From assembly GCA_032988165.1 (NCBI GenBank), contig JANTQF010000100.1, positions 47,741-111,740 on the forward strand: a stretch of 64,000 bases of DNA, in the 5' to 3' direction. Below the pieces are notes generated by a model that worked only from the letters and a program-made list of their open reading frames with translations, ran no database searches and was not told the origin of the DNA. How positions within the stretch are numbered: position 1 is the first letter of the stretch; each line of letters opens with the position of its first letter. The translations under genes and the position numbers were made by a program. Origin of the DNA: Emmonsiellopsis sp. PD_33. Its lineage: Eukaryota; Ascomycota; Eurotiomycetes; Onygenales; Ajellomycetaceae. Positions 32,958-42,900 of this stretch are shown here, one piece after another.

Positions 32958-34214
32958 TCAGTCATCAACCTCTCGTCGCACCCTTTCCTCTGGATCTTCC
33001 AAGGCGCGTCGCTCGGCCTCGGCCTGCTTGCGTGTCGGCAGGCCCGCAGCACACCTCACCGCATCATCAACGCTGCGCTGCTCGACATGCCGCGCGCATG
33101 TGTCCGGGCTGTTTGGTAGGCCGTAGACTGGGAAGGTGCGAGTTGTGCCGTCACGCAGGGTTAAGGTGACGTCCTTGTTGGAATCGTATAGATCTGGGGG
33201 CAGTTGGGGTGGGGCCGGGTGTGCACCAGGAAGTAGCTTAATTTGATGGTGCAACACCTGCTCCCAAAGGGCGAAACTGACGTTGTTGATTAGGCCTCCT
33301 GCAAACATGGTTACCACGTCTTGGAAGACATCACCATCGGGGATCGTGAGTGGGATTGATCGGGAGATTTTGACAAGAATAACCACGTGCTCGATGGAAC
33401 TGGGATTATTTTTGAGCGAAGCGGCCGAAATCATGCGGATTGTTTTCGGCGGCCATCCAGGGAGAACAAAATAGGGGCGCACATGTATGATGGTCAGATG
33501 CGTCAGGTGTGGACAGCAGATTTGCAGGTGGGAATATTTGCGATAATGCAAGTCCGCGTAGAGAGAGTCCAGTTCCAGGGTGCGCAGGTTGTGGAGTTGT
33601 AAGATCATATCCCATATGCCGTCGAGGGGGCTGGTTGATTGTATTGGTTTCGAGTTGTGGGTGAAATTTTCTCGATAGTTGGCGGCGATGTGCTTGACAT
33701 ATTTGCGCAGCTTTTCCTGGAGCGTTGTATTAGAACACAGCACAGGCTCAACCCCACGGAGCCAGAACTTATTCTGCCCCCAGAGGATAGGTGCCGCCTC
33801 CGCGTAGATCTGGCGGTTTCCGAGCAGAAGACCCAGACCCTGGCGTTTCACGCAATGGCACCAGTCGGCAGGATGCGCGCGGACGACACAAGGCGGTAAC
33901 TGGGGCATGGGCAAGGAGAGGTGGTCGTCGTTATAACGATCACAGAATGCATCGTGCCGTCTGTTCAAGAGATCTGGCTCGACGAGCACTTCCAGGTATA
34001 TCAGCTCTCGCAGCTCGAGTGGCAGACTCAAGAATCTGGATCGTTTGGCAGATAAGCGCCGAAAGGGCCTGTGGGAGAGGCCTAGGACTTCAGTGGTCGC
34101 CGTGACCAAGGGCCTTGCTCCCTTCTCTGGGAAGTATAGATAGTCCAGATATCTGCTGATGGCCTGCATGTTGTTACGTGCCAGTGCATGGGCAAGCTGG
34201 CTGTCGGCTGCCAA
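32958..34214 (-). CDS. F-box-like fungal protein of unknown function
   Basis: A single exon of 418 residues. The segment SRFLSLPLELRELIYLEVLV near residue 60 has the LPxELRxxIY pattern of the F-box-like N-terminal motif in a large, expanded family of ascomycete proteins. It is followed by LLLGNRQIYAEAAPILWGQN, the matching NRQIYxEAxxxLW motif of that family. The middle has leucine-rich spacing (LRTLELDSLYADLHYRKYSH). The C-terminus is charged (AEAERRALEDPEERVRREVDD). Members of this family are highly variable and mostly uncharacterised. Substrate adaptor function in a ubiquitin ligase is only inferred from the F-box resemblance. It borders the accessory block that runs to 39.5 kb. Confidence 0.72.
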   Translation of the reverse strand: MAADSQLAHALARNNMQAISRYLDYLYFPEKGARPLVTATTEVLGLSHRPFRRLSAKRSRFLSLPLELRELIYLEVLVEPDLLNRRHDAFCDRYNDDHLSLPMPQLPPCVVRAHPADWCHCVKRQGLGLLLGNRQIYAEAAPILWGQNKFWLRGVEPVLCSNTTLQEKLRKYVKHIAANYRENFTHNSKPIQSTSPLDGIWDMILQLHNLRTLELDSLYADLHYRKYSHLQICCPHLTHLTIIHVRPYFVLPGWPPKTIRMISAASLKNNPSSIEHVVILVKISRSIPLTIPDGDVFQDVVTMFAGGLINNVSFALWEQVLHHQIKLLPGAHPAPPQLPPDLYDSNKDVTLTLRDGTTRTFPVYGLPNSPDTCARHVEQRSVDDAVRCAAGLPTRKQAEAERRALEDPEERVRREVDD

Positions 34215-34696
34215 CGAGGCTGCTCCATAACGCTGCCTGCTCGTATATCCGTTGGGCAGCGAGGTCTGTTAAATAATAGCTAGCGCTACGAAGCGGCTAG
34301 CCTCTAAGGGTTAACAGCGTCGTTAACTCAATATTTCAAGTTCGTAGCCAGTTGACTTATTATTAGGTCCGATGTTCGTATTCTCGGAGGCTATGGCCGG
34401 CGGAATGTCGTTTGACCGAGCCGAGGCCAATATCAGCGCGAGAAACGTTCAAATAACCTGATTACCTCCCAAAGGAGAGGAATGATATTGGAACGGTAAA
34501 TCCCATCCTCATTGTGTCAGACGCTATGGGCATGTCCTGGTGGCTCAGTATCACCGATTGGTGCCGCCCCTTCAGCTTGCCGGCACCGACAAACTGCAGT
34601 GCCCCCGCTGCTCCGCTTCGGCGAGTCAACAAGCGCCCGCTGGCAATCGGGAAGCGGAAAGGCTCCAGCGTTGCAGCAGATGCAATGAGGAAGACA

Positions 34697-34762
34697 ATGA
34701 TCAATGCCGATAACCCGTTATTCAAGCTCCCGGCTGAAATCCGCATGATATATAACTATTAA
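34697..34762 (+). pseudogene. Relic of an F-box-like gene start
   Basis: A short in-frame segment reads NPLFKLPAEIRMIYNY and then stops. This is the start motif of the same F-box-like family (FKLPAEIRMIIY is typical), cut off by TAA. The sequence beyond shows no continuation that I could recognise. It lies 480 bases from the intact family member and on the opposite strand. Confidence 0.4.
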
Positions 34763-34889
34763 ATACAGCTGTACATTCTGACCATAAATTTTAATAAATG
34801 CTTTAACCAGTACGGAGTAATCTGATGACATTGCTCGACTGGGATTAATCATGAATTTGAGGTATTCCACTAGTAAATACCCACAGAAA

Positions 34890-36468
34890 TCAGACACTTG
34901 TTTGCTTTGGTTGAAGAAAAGGGTGTTTTGCCAGTTCGCCTGCCTTTTTTCTCGCATCTGGGTGCCAGACAAGCATTTCCTTGGCAAGATCTAGAAACCC
35001 TTCCTTTTCCTCTACCCCAAGAAATGAAGATGTGTCACTGATTTTGCGGTCGGGAATCAGGTCTTCATAGAGGAAGCAACCTAAGATGTTTTGTAAGTCT
35101 GAGAATGATTCATTCGAGATGAGAAAGCCAGTAATACCTTTTTCGTCAAAGAATGGCCCACAGAAGTACTCCTCTGCGGTCTCACATAATCTACCATCTT
35201 CCCGTCTGACAGGTTCTGGCCACAAGTACTCTCGCATGTATTGATACCTTTGGATGACCTCTGGAGGGGGCGAGCCGAGTAAGGCTATCATTTCAGCAAT
35301 GTGTAGTTTAGCATTGTAGTGACCTGCGTGGTCATGGATATGCTGGAATAGTTCTCTGCCTTCAATTATATCCCACAACTGGTCTGGCATTAGTAGATGA
35401 AATAACTTTGTAGAACAACAGAACGCACCAGAACACCAACATTCCAAATATCAGCAGGCATTTGCCATCCATTACCAAGTATCACCTCTGGTGCCTGATA
35501 GTGGACTGGCTGAATAGGCCAAACACCCCAGTCATCATCTTCCTCAAGTCTGGTTGCTAAGCCAAAGTCAACAAGCTGTGGTATACTTCTCAGGCTTCTG
35601 AGTGGCCCAAAGTCATTAACCGACTGATAAACTGGTCGTCCCGTCAAATCAACCTTGAAAGCCATTGGGTTTTCAAGGTGATAATTCATAAAATCGGCAA
35701 GCACGGTTTGATCCTCAAACGAGACCATGATATTTTCAAGCTTTAGATCTAGGCAGCCACTGGGCTTAGTATTTCAACAGGAAGTGAAGCTAAGGATGCA
35801 CCTACCTGTATGAACTGTCCTGCACTCTGTATGCAGATAATCAAGCCCTGTAAGAAGAGCGCGAATGTATGTTTTAATTAGCGGCAGTGGCATCTTTCTG
35901 TTGTCAAAGCGCTGCTGGTACATTGACAATGGCTCCCTCATAGGTGGATACACAAGACATAAATAAGAACCTTCTGGGCCTTCAACTTCAAAAGAGTCTA
36001 GTAATGTTCGGATAAGGGAGTGCCCGGGGTGTGATGGGTCTGCGGTGGAAATATGCTCTGCAACTTTGCGCTCGTGGCCAGTGGAACTTGAATTGTTATT
36101 GGTGATTTTAAGTGCCACGACGTTCTCGGGTTCTTCGATATGCCTGTATATTTGTCAGAGAGAGGGAGAACGTCAAATTGCATAGAAATTATTGAAGGCT
36201 ACCTTTGCAAATCACGCGCTAGCCATACTGTTGAAGACACACCCCAGCCAACCTTGACCATGGTTTGATAACGATTGGCGAGTACCTCTCCAGGTTTCGC
36301 TGGGTAGAAGTACTTGGAATTGTATACTGGCGAGAGCTCTTCATCAATGAGTATGCCGGGAGGCGAAAGTGGCCCGGGAGAAGGCATGGGAAACGGTTTC
36401 TTGCGAAGCAAGGCAGAGAAACGACGAACGAATGGCCTCATTGTGTTCATGACAGTGTTTCTTCCCAT
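34890..36468 (-). CDS. SRPK-like serine/threonine protein kinase
   Basis: Four exons (36468-36203, 36143-35806, 35748-35429, 35378-34890) give 470 residues. Kinase motifs in order are the glycine loop VGWGVSSTVWLARDL (about residues 75-89), the ATP-binding lysine in VVALKIT, catalytic loop HTDLKLENIM (HRD replaced by HTD, catalytic Asp kept), QLVDFGLATR, and YQAPEVILG. A long insert separates the catalytic loop from DFG, as in SR-protein kinases. The upstream segment SPVYNSKYFYPAKPGEVLANRY matches the start of the fungal SRPK-like expansions. Catalytic residues are intact, so it is probably active. Substrates are unknown. Introns have usual donors and a CTACTAAT branch site. Such kinases are multi-copy and variable between species, consistent with accessory DNA. 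Confidence 0.88.
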
Positions 36469-37154
36469 AAGCCGATGGGAGAATATGATGTTAGTGGTCT
36501 GCTTAGGATGGAAGTGGACGGCCGAGACTCGGGAGACAGTGGACGCAGCCTGGCTTGGCCTAGAGTCTTGCCGCCCTAAGGTCGTTTTGCTCGCCTAAAA
36601 GCAGCAAGAGCAGAGCAGCGCCACCGCTCAGGGCTGTCTGGACATGATCACGTGGCATGATACATACCTAGGTAACCTCAACCAATGACATCATTAGTTA
36701 GAAGGTTTCAATATATGTAGGTCTCTCTTACTTTTATCGAGTACAATGGCGCAGAGGCAACCAATGATTATTTTTCTTTTTTTCTCATGTTGCTAGTGGT
36801 GGATACTCCCGGCAACGCGTCGATTTTGGCGCCATGGTGGAAACTCGTCTAACATCGATGAGGAAGCGCCTGCTTGGAACGGAACAGGATGAGGGGTCGA
36901 AGAGAACTCCGAAAGATGTAGTTACGCAGGAAAGGCAATACATAGGAGATATCGGAATGATCCATGCTTTCCACGAAGGGGGAATTGACGGAATGTCGTC
37001 ATATCCACCGTATATTTAACTACCCGGCATATCTCACGAGAATGGCTGAGTACTAATGAGGGACACGATAGAAGTTGTTGGCACTATTCTCACTCACTAC
37101 AAGCACCTTGCTGTCCCTCCCTTCTCGCCGCCGCCGCTGCCTCCAAGCCGGCTT
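36469..37154. other. Intergenic region, no gene seen
   Basis: About 690 bases between the SRPK-like start and the decayed kinase-ankyrin gene. The ORFs at 36834-37019 and 37056-37298 plus lack any recognisable motif. Confidence 0.5.
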
Positions 37155-39501
37155 TTACCTCGATATACACATCCCTATGCACCGGCATGCATATGTGACA
37201 CGGCAAGGCCAGCCCCAGAGTTGGTTGAAGGAGACAAAGAAGAGAAGAGAATTAGTATTATGATTGAGTCTGTTGGAGATGGCCTTGTCTACTTGTAAAT
37301 AGTAAATCACCAACCTATAACCCATAACTAATAGATTGATATCTGCACCACCGTCTAGAAGCAATTGAACAATCTCGGAATTGCCACGCTCCATTGCTGC
37401 CTGTATCACCCTTCCACAGGGGAACCTAGTCGATACGCCGTGCATGTCATGATAGGCAGCATTTGCATTAGCACCATGCGCAAGAAGCTCTCTGACGATT
37501 TCTCGGTTGTCACGTTCAACTGCCCGGGCAAGAGGAGGTGTAAAGGCCATCGCTGTGAGCGGATATGCACACCCAAGAGTGCACTCGTAGAAACGGGGGG
37601 GCAGAGGCACATCTGATTCTTCAAAGTCACACTGAACGCCATTGGCAAGTAGAGTATTGACAATGGCAATGTCCTGCTTCCTCACGGCTAGAGAAAGCGC
37701 CCTTGTTGAAGTGGCCCGGTTGGTTTTCCGTACGAGGATCTCCACAAGTTCCCGGTTCCGTCTCCTCACTGCCTTCATCGGCGCAGGCCCATCAATCTCC
37801 TCGATCGTGAAATTCGCGTCGGCGCCGTTTTCTAGGAATAGATTGACTAGATCGAACCTTCCATGCTCTACCGCCCATTCTAGGGGTGTAAGGTTGATTT
37901 CGTACGGTGTATCTTCAGGCCTTAGGGCTTGATTATAGCGAAGAATCTCGATGTTCAGGTCAAAGTCTGTACCGTATCCAAGGATCTGGGAGAACACATC
38001 TTTACTGTATCCAGCTGCCAACGCCGCCGCGAGTGCCTCCTTTCTCTCACCCAAAGGAGGCGGCGTACTGCTGGCTGGATTTAAATCCACAGGTGGGATC
38101 GCTGGGGGAGTTCGTCTTATGGACCATAGGCTCGAGTGTCCTTCTGGGAGACGGCCCTGAGATATTTCGTTTGTGAAACGATTTTTGAAATGAAATTGAT
38201 AAGACGTCTGCTCCCACACCAACTCCCATCCATCATCCTCGGGTTGAGATGGTGCTTGTCTCACCGTCTTCGTCTTCGACCCTGCCAATTTTACCCCAAA
38301 ACGGCGTGCCACAAAAGTTTAATTCCTCGTATACAATTCCGTCTTCTATTTTTATTCTCGCCTCGGGTTCCTTGCGGTTAGGAGATTCGACCCAGAAGGC
38401 AGTCATGGCGTCGTGAGGCTTGAAAGGAGTCGTATGTTTCCGCTCGAGGAGATCATGCCAGTTTACGCCTTCGAAGAATGGGTGGGCTTTCACCTCAGAT
38501 ACCCCGTTTGCCCCTAATCGTTTTGCGGGATCTTTGTCAAGAAGGCTAGTTAAAATACTTTTGGCACTTGACGGAAGCCCCTCGGGGAACACTGGGGCTT
38601 CGCCAGAGATCTTGAGCCATCGCTTATTGGTGTCTTGGTGAAAAAATGGGGGTATTCCGGTCAACATCTCATAGATGAAGATTCCCAAAGCCCACCAATC
38701 TACCGCCGAGGAAGCCTCTTCGTTGAGAGTGATCTCGGGGGCTGGATACTCGGAAATACCAGGCACGATGCGATCGCCATCCTTCACTCCCAGTCCAAAT
38801 AGACCAGGCTGGCATAAACTAAGGTGACCAAAGGAGTCCAAAAGGATATTCTCCGTATTTAGATGTGTGAGAATAATCCGCTTGTCATGCAGATATTCTA
38901 GTACGCAAAGGAGCTCAGCAGCATAGAATCTGGCCTGGTCAACCTCAAAGCATTGTGCCCGTCGGAGGTGGTGGAAAAGCTGCCCACCGCTAGCCAGTGG
39001 CGAAAGGAAGCTCACACCCTTGGGTGACTTGAAAGCGAATTTCAGTGGTGCGATAAACGGATGCTCGAGGTTATGTGGTATTTCAGACCCGGGAGTAACG
39101 TCGACTAGCGGAATGGTCTTCCTGCCATAGCTCCGCCCAGTATCTCCCTTTTCAACGTAGACAAGATCTCCGGAACCAAGCTCACCATAGACGAATCATT
39201 CCCTTCGGTCACTCAAGCACGATACCTTCTTTTTGGAATAGGAAGCCGTGAGCTTTAATGTCCCGTTGCCATCTTGTACATGCACCCACTGCTCGCCAGG
39301 AGCCCAGGTTTCCCCAAAGGGGTCCACCCTGACAAACCCAAGGGATACTATCTGGTGTCCTGCCGACGCATCAGAGTACCGGGCAAACAGGTACACGGTC
39401 AGCTCGGAAAACGCAAACACCTCAAACAAGAACTCCTGACCATCTTTCGGCAGCGCAAACAGTACTACACTCTTTCTTCCGCTCCCATTGCAATCAATCA
39501 A
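37155..39501 (-). pseudogene. Decayed AGC (YPK/Sch9-like) kinase with C-terminal ankyrin repeats
   Basis: Three pieces of one gene lie in order. A C2-like segment (39501-39199; AFSELTVYLFAR, LGFVRVDPFGE) is followed in the same frame by a TGA at 39198-39196. A kinase domain then runs to about 38290 (GGQLFHHLRRAQ, VDWWALGIFIYEMLTGIPPF, DKDPAKRLGANG, HPFF). The frame must shift by one base between about 38290 and 38250 to reach the linker DDGWELVWEQ and ankyrin repeats (LEWAVEHGRFDLVNLFLENGAD, ARAVERDNREIVRELLAHGA). The catalytic loop reads LTHLNTEN instead of YRDLKPEN, and DFG reads QPG, so phosphotransfer is not expected. The N-terminus is missing, with an in-frame TAA just upstream. The C-terminus runs into a dispersed repeat. 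A pseudokinase gene with unusual introns is the alternative, but no intron I can see repairs both breaks. Confidence 0.68.
37213..37328 (-). repeat. Dispersed repeat, copy 1 (ends the decayed kinase-ankyrin ORF)
   Basis: About 116 bases match 46752-46853 in the opposite orientation, including a 41-base exact block that ends in CCAACTCTGGGG. Copy 1 has about 25 extra bases (around ACAAGGCCATCTCC). Near its ends GGCAAGGCCAGCCCCA (37202 onward) and the reverse complement GACAAGGCCATCTCCA (ending 37289) look like imperfect terminal inverted repeats of an 88-base element. No target duplication was seen. Confidence 0.75.
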
Positions 39502-39927
39502 TATCCACGCATGATAATCAGATTACGCCATGATGAGCAAGCAGTGCGATCAGTCACTTCATATTTATTCCATCCCGTTTATCTGCGCCGTTGACAAGAA
39601 AAAATTAACAGAAGATCCTTTCCTTTCCTTTCCATTCCTCCATGGAGATTAAAACAGACATAATAGGTTCAACCCGCGCGAAGTGGGGGGGTAATAACTT
39701 AAAACAAAAAGGCTTAAGTAAGTAACAGGTTGCATGACAAGAAGTAAAAGTGGCTAGCTAACAAAGGAAACTATGATAGTCCTGGCAGCGTCCAAGTCTG
39801 CGTTTGAGCGTAATATTCGTAATCCCATATAGTTGCAAAAAGAGAAATGTCCTATACAACAGAGGACAATACAAACGAAAAATAAAACAAAAGGGAAAGT
39901 TTCCTAAGGGAAATGGGTATCTGGCGC
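39502..39927. other. Short intergenic region
   Basis: The 3' flank of the RhoGEF gene; purine-rich, no gene seen. Confidence 0.5.
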
Positions 39928-42900
39928 CTATCCGGCAAGTTTAGAGAAATGTTTTGTCCAAATCCATCCCACTTGACGGGTGGGGTCGTCCTGGTTCCGG
40001 GCTAGCCAAAGATCGCCCTTTTCGCCAATGACATCGAATATCTCGCCAGCAACGTAGGTGAGGTACGGATACCCTGCTTCTCGACGTGCGCGGTCGATAT
40101 TAAATTCGAACAAGCTTGCGACAAGGAACAAAACAGACGGGTCCTTCTGGGGTTCCTCATCTTGCGTTGGTGTGACTGCTCTGGGAGACTCAGCCATAGG
40201 CATTGCAGATGAGAAGAAGCTGCCTCGCGGGGCAGCTGGTGACGAGGGGTGGAGTGCGGGGTCAGGAGGTGCGCCACGATTGTTATTGACGGCTAACAGG
40301 GGATCTGCGAGGAAGTCCTGGAGCATTGGAGTGTCGAGGGTCAGTTGTGGGAGGGATGGGGAGACCTCAGACGGTCGAGAAGAGCTAGGGCCAGCACTTG
40401 GGTTAGGGCGGCCTCCGGAGTTCAATAGAGTCGTCATAGACGGCAATCCTTGTCCGTTTGACATCTCGGATGCTGTTGATATGCGTCCAGAAAACCCAGA
40501 GTTTGTCCGCACACGTCCGCTCGAGAATACATGAGACCCATTCGAATGTTGAGTGGAGACGTCAGTTTGTGGAGTTTGCATAAAGCTGGCAGCGCTACCG
40601 AGACTAAACTCATGCGACACCTTGGGCGAACTGCCTTGTTCAAGAGACGCGGAACGAATACCAGCAGGGTTAAAAACATTCGAGCTATTGACAGTCGATG
40701 GCCGGCGGGAGGACGATGAACCATCCGCTCCATTGGATGCTGAGGGCGAGCCGAAGCCAGCAATATTATCCGCCAGTATTGACCCGTTACATATACCTAG
40801 CGACAATACCTGAGCATCGCTAAATGAGAAATCCGCGGACCAGTCCGCTTTGACTTGTTCGAGATCCTCGGGAATCCGCTCGAGAATATACCCCAGCCGC
40901 TTTTGGATCATTGAAAGCCAGGTTTTCTGCAGCTCGACAAAATTGTGCAGACATGCGTCCATCAGTTTGCCAGTAAGGGCGAACAGTTTCGGTAGCTCTT
41001 CTTTAAGAGTCACGTTCAAAGCTATAAATTGTTCCCCTTGCTCGATGGTTTTCTTGTCTGGCTTGTCGCCACGGTCTTTAAGCGTTTTAAACCTAACGTA
41101 GTCCATGAGGCGTTTGTTACGTTTTTGCATCACTCTTTGGGGGCCGTCGTGAAGCTTCAGAAGTGTGATCATCGGAAGTATCACGCTTTTGCGAACAGCC
41201 GAAACCTGGGAAAAAGTAACAACATGAGTATCGCATATCTGGAAACGAGATAGGGAATAAAACTTACATGATCAACAAGTGCCACAGTCAAAACCTCTTT
41301 CGCGGCTAGCCTGAATTGGCACCATTTGCTTTCCAGTTCAGGGTGATTCGATGGCGCAACCGTGATATATGTTTCGATTGCGATGACATACTCGTGGAAC
41401 GTCTTGATTAAAGTTTGGACCTCGTTGGTATACAGTTCCACGTCCCGCATGATCAATTGTAGCTGGAAGAAATTGTCTCCGAATCGCTGGGAGAGTGACA
41501 CAAACTCCTTATCTGCAAACATATCTGACATCCCGACGTGGGTCTTGACCTTTTCAGTACGGCGGCCAAACGCCTTCGATAGTCCTGCTCGGACATCGGA
41601 TTCCTTGCGTTTCCTACCACTAACGATTTGCCCAACCACATCAGCTCGTTTCTTCATGTCGTTGATTCTCACGGATATGCTAGTCGTTTCGCGAAGAGCA
41701 TTGGTCAAGGCAGCGTGGTCGGGATGGTCTGGAGGAGTGGCGCTGAGAAGTTCGGTAAGCAATAAGGGATATTTGAGGATGCGCTGAACCGGTTTGACAA
41801 GCAAGGAATCCAGGTTCCACGCAGCGGTAAGATCCAATGCCCAATCGCGGCACTCCTTGAGCCAGATAGTGACATTCTTCTTCCGCAAAAGCGTTTCAAG
41901 GGTCTTGTTAGCAGCGTCATGATTTCGAAGATATTCCGAGTACACCTTCTCCATTCGATCGATGTTTGCCATAAACACCTCGCCTATAGAAGTCTTCCTG
42001 TCCTTTTCATCGTCGGAAATCTCGGGAGATTGGGTAGCCTGACTGTCTGCTGTTGTGCTCGCCTGGGTCGACCTGCTAGCACTACGCTTGCTTTGCCATC
42101 GCTGTGACTGTGGTAGTACGTAGACGCTTTTTGCTGCGCGTTTGAGCGAGTCTTGGAAGTCCATTGAGAACTGGACGACCTGGTCGGAATTACCAAACAA
42201 TGTTTTGATATCTTCAGCGGACAAATCCAGACATGAACTAGACGTTCCTTTGTAGATGTCAACGACGACAGTCATGTCTTGACCAAACGTGTGCTCAGTA
42301 TCGACTAGTTCTTTGATGACATTCTTCCGCTTCTTGAGACGACGTTGTTCGGGCGATGGAGAAGATTTCACCGCGGGTGCCTCGACACTAGATTGGTCGA
42401 TGCTGGAACGGTCTTGGGATGTGGCTGACGATGCGAGGGTTTGCGGGGAAGGTGTTAGGCCGGTATGAGGAAGGGAAGATTCCTCGCTACTCCGCGGAGC
42501 TGCGGCATGTTCCGCAGGTATGAGTGGAACGCTGGGTAGGATGCTTGAAGGGGGATCATTTGAATATATGCTGGGAGATGGTGCCGAGGGATGCAGGCTT
42601 CCAGAGGTCCCAAGGCCAGGTGTCCCAGGGGGGGGTACGGGTGGAGGAGAGTGATCAGGCAAGGGGGGAGCCGGAATAGTAGGCGAGTCGTCATCCTGAG
42701 GGGATTGGACATTAATTGAAAGGCCTAGCCCCTCCACCGTTGAATTAACGGAGGCAAAGTTGGATCCGGCACGGGATAGCCGCGGGGTTTCTGCCCCTTC
42801 CCGTCCAGGGGCAGGTGAATTTTCTGCGCTTTCCGATGCCGCAAGGTGCATCCAGTCTGCAACAGACGGCGACGCGTTCTCCCAATCATCTCGGAGATTC

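Noticed and set aside
38250..38300. A 40-base intron (GTAAAA to CAAG) that would fix the kinase-ankyrin frameshift
   Set aside because: Length would restore frame, but it has no branch site, would delete kinase-tail sequence and would not explain the TGA at 39196.
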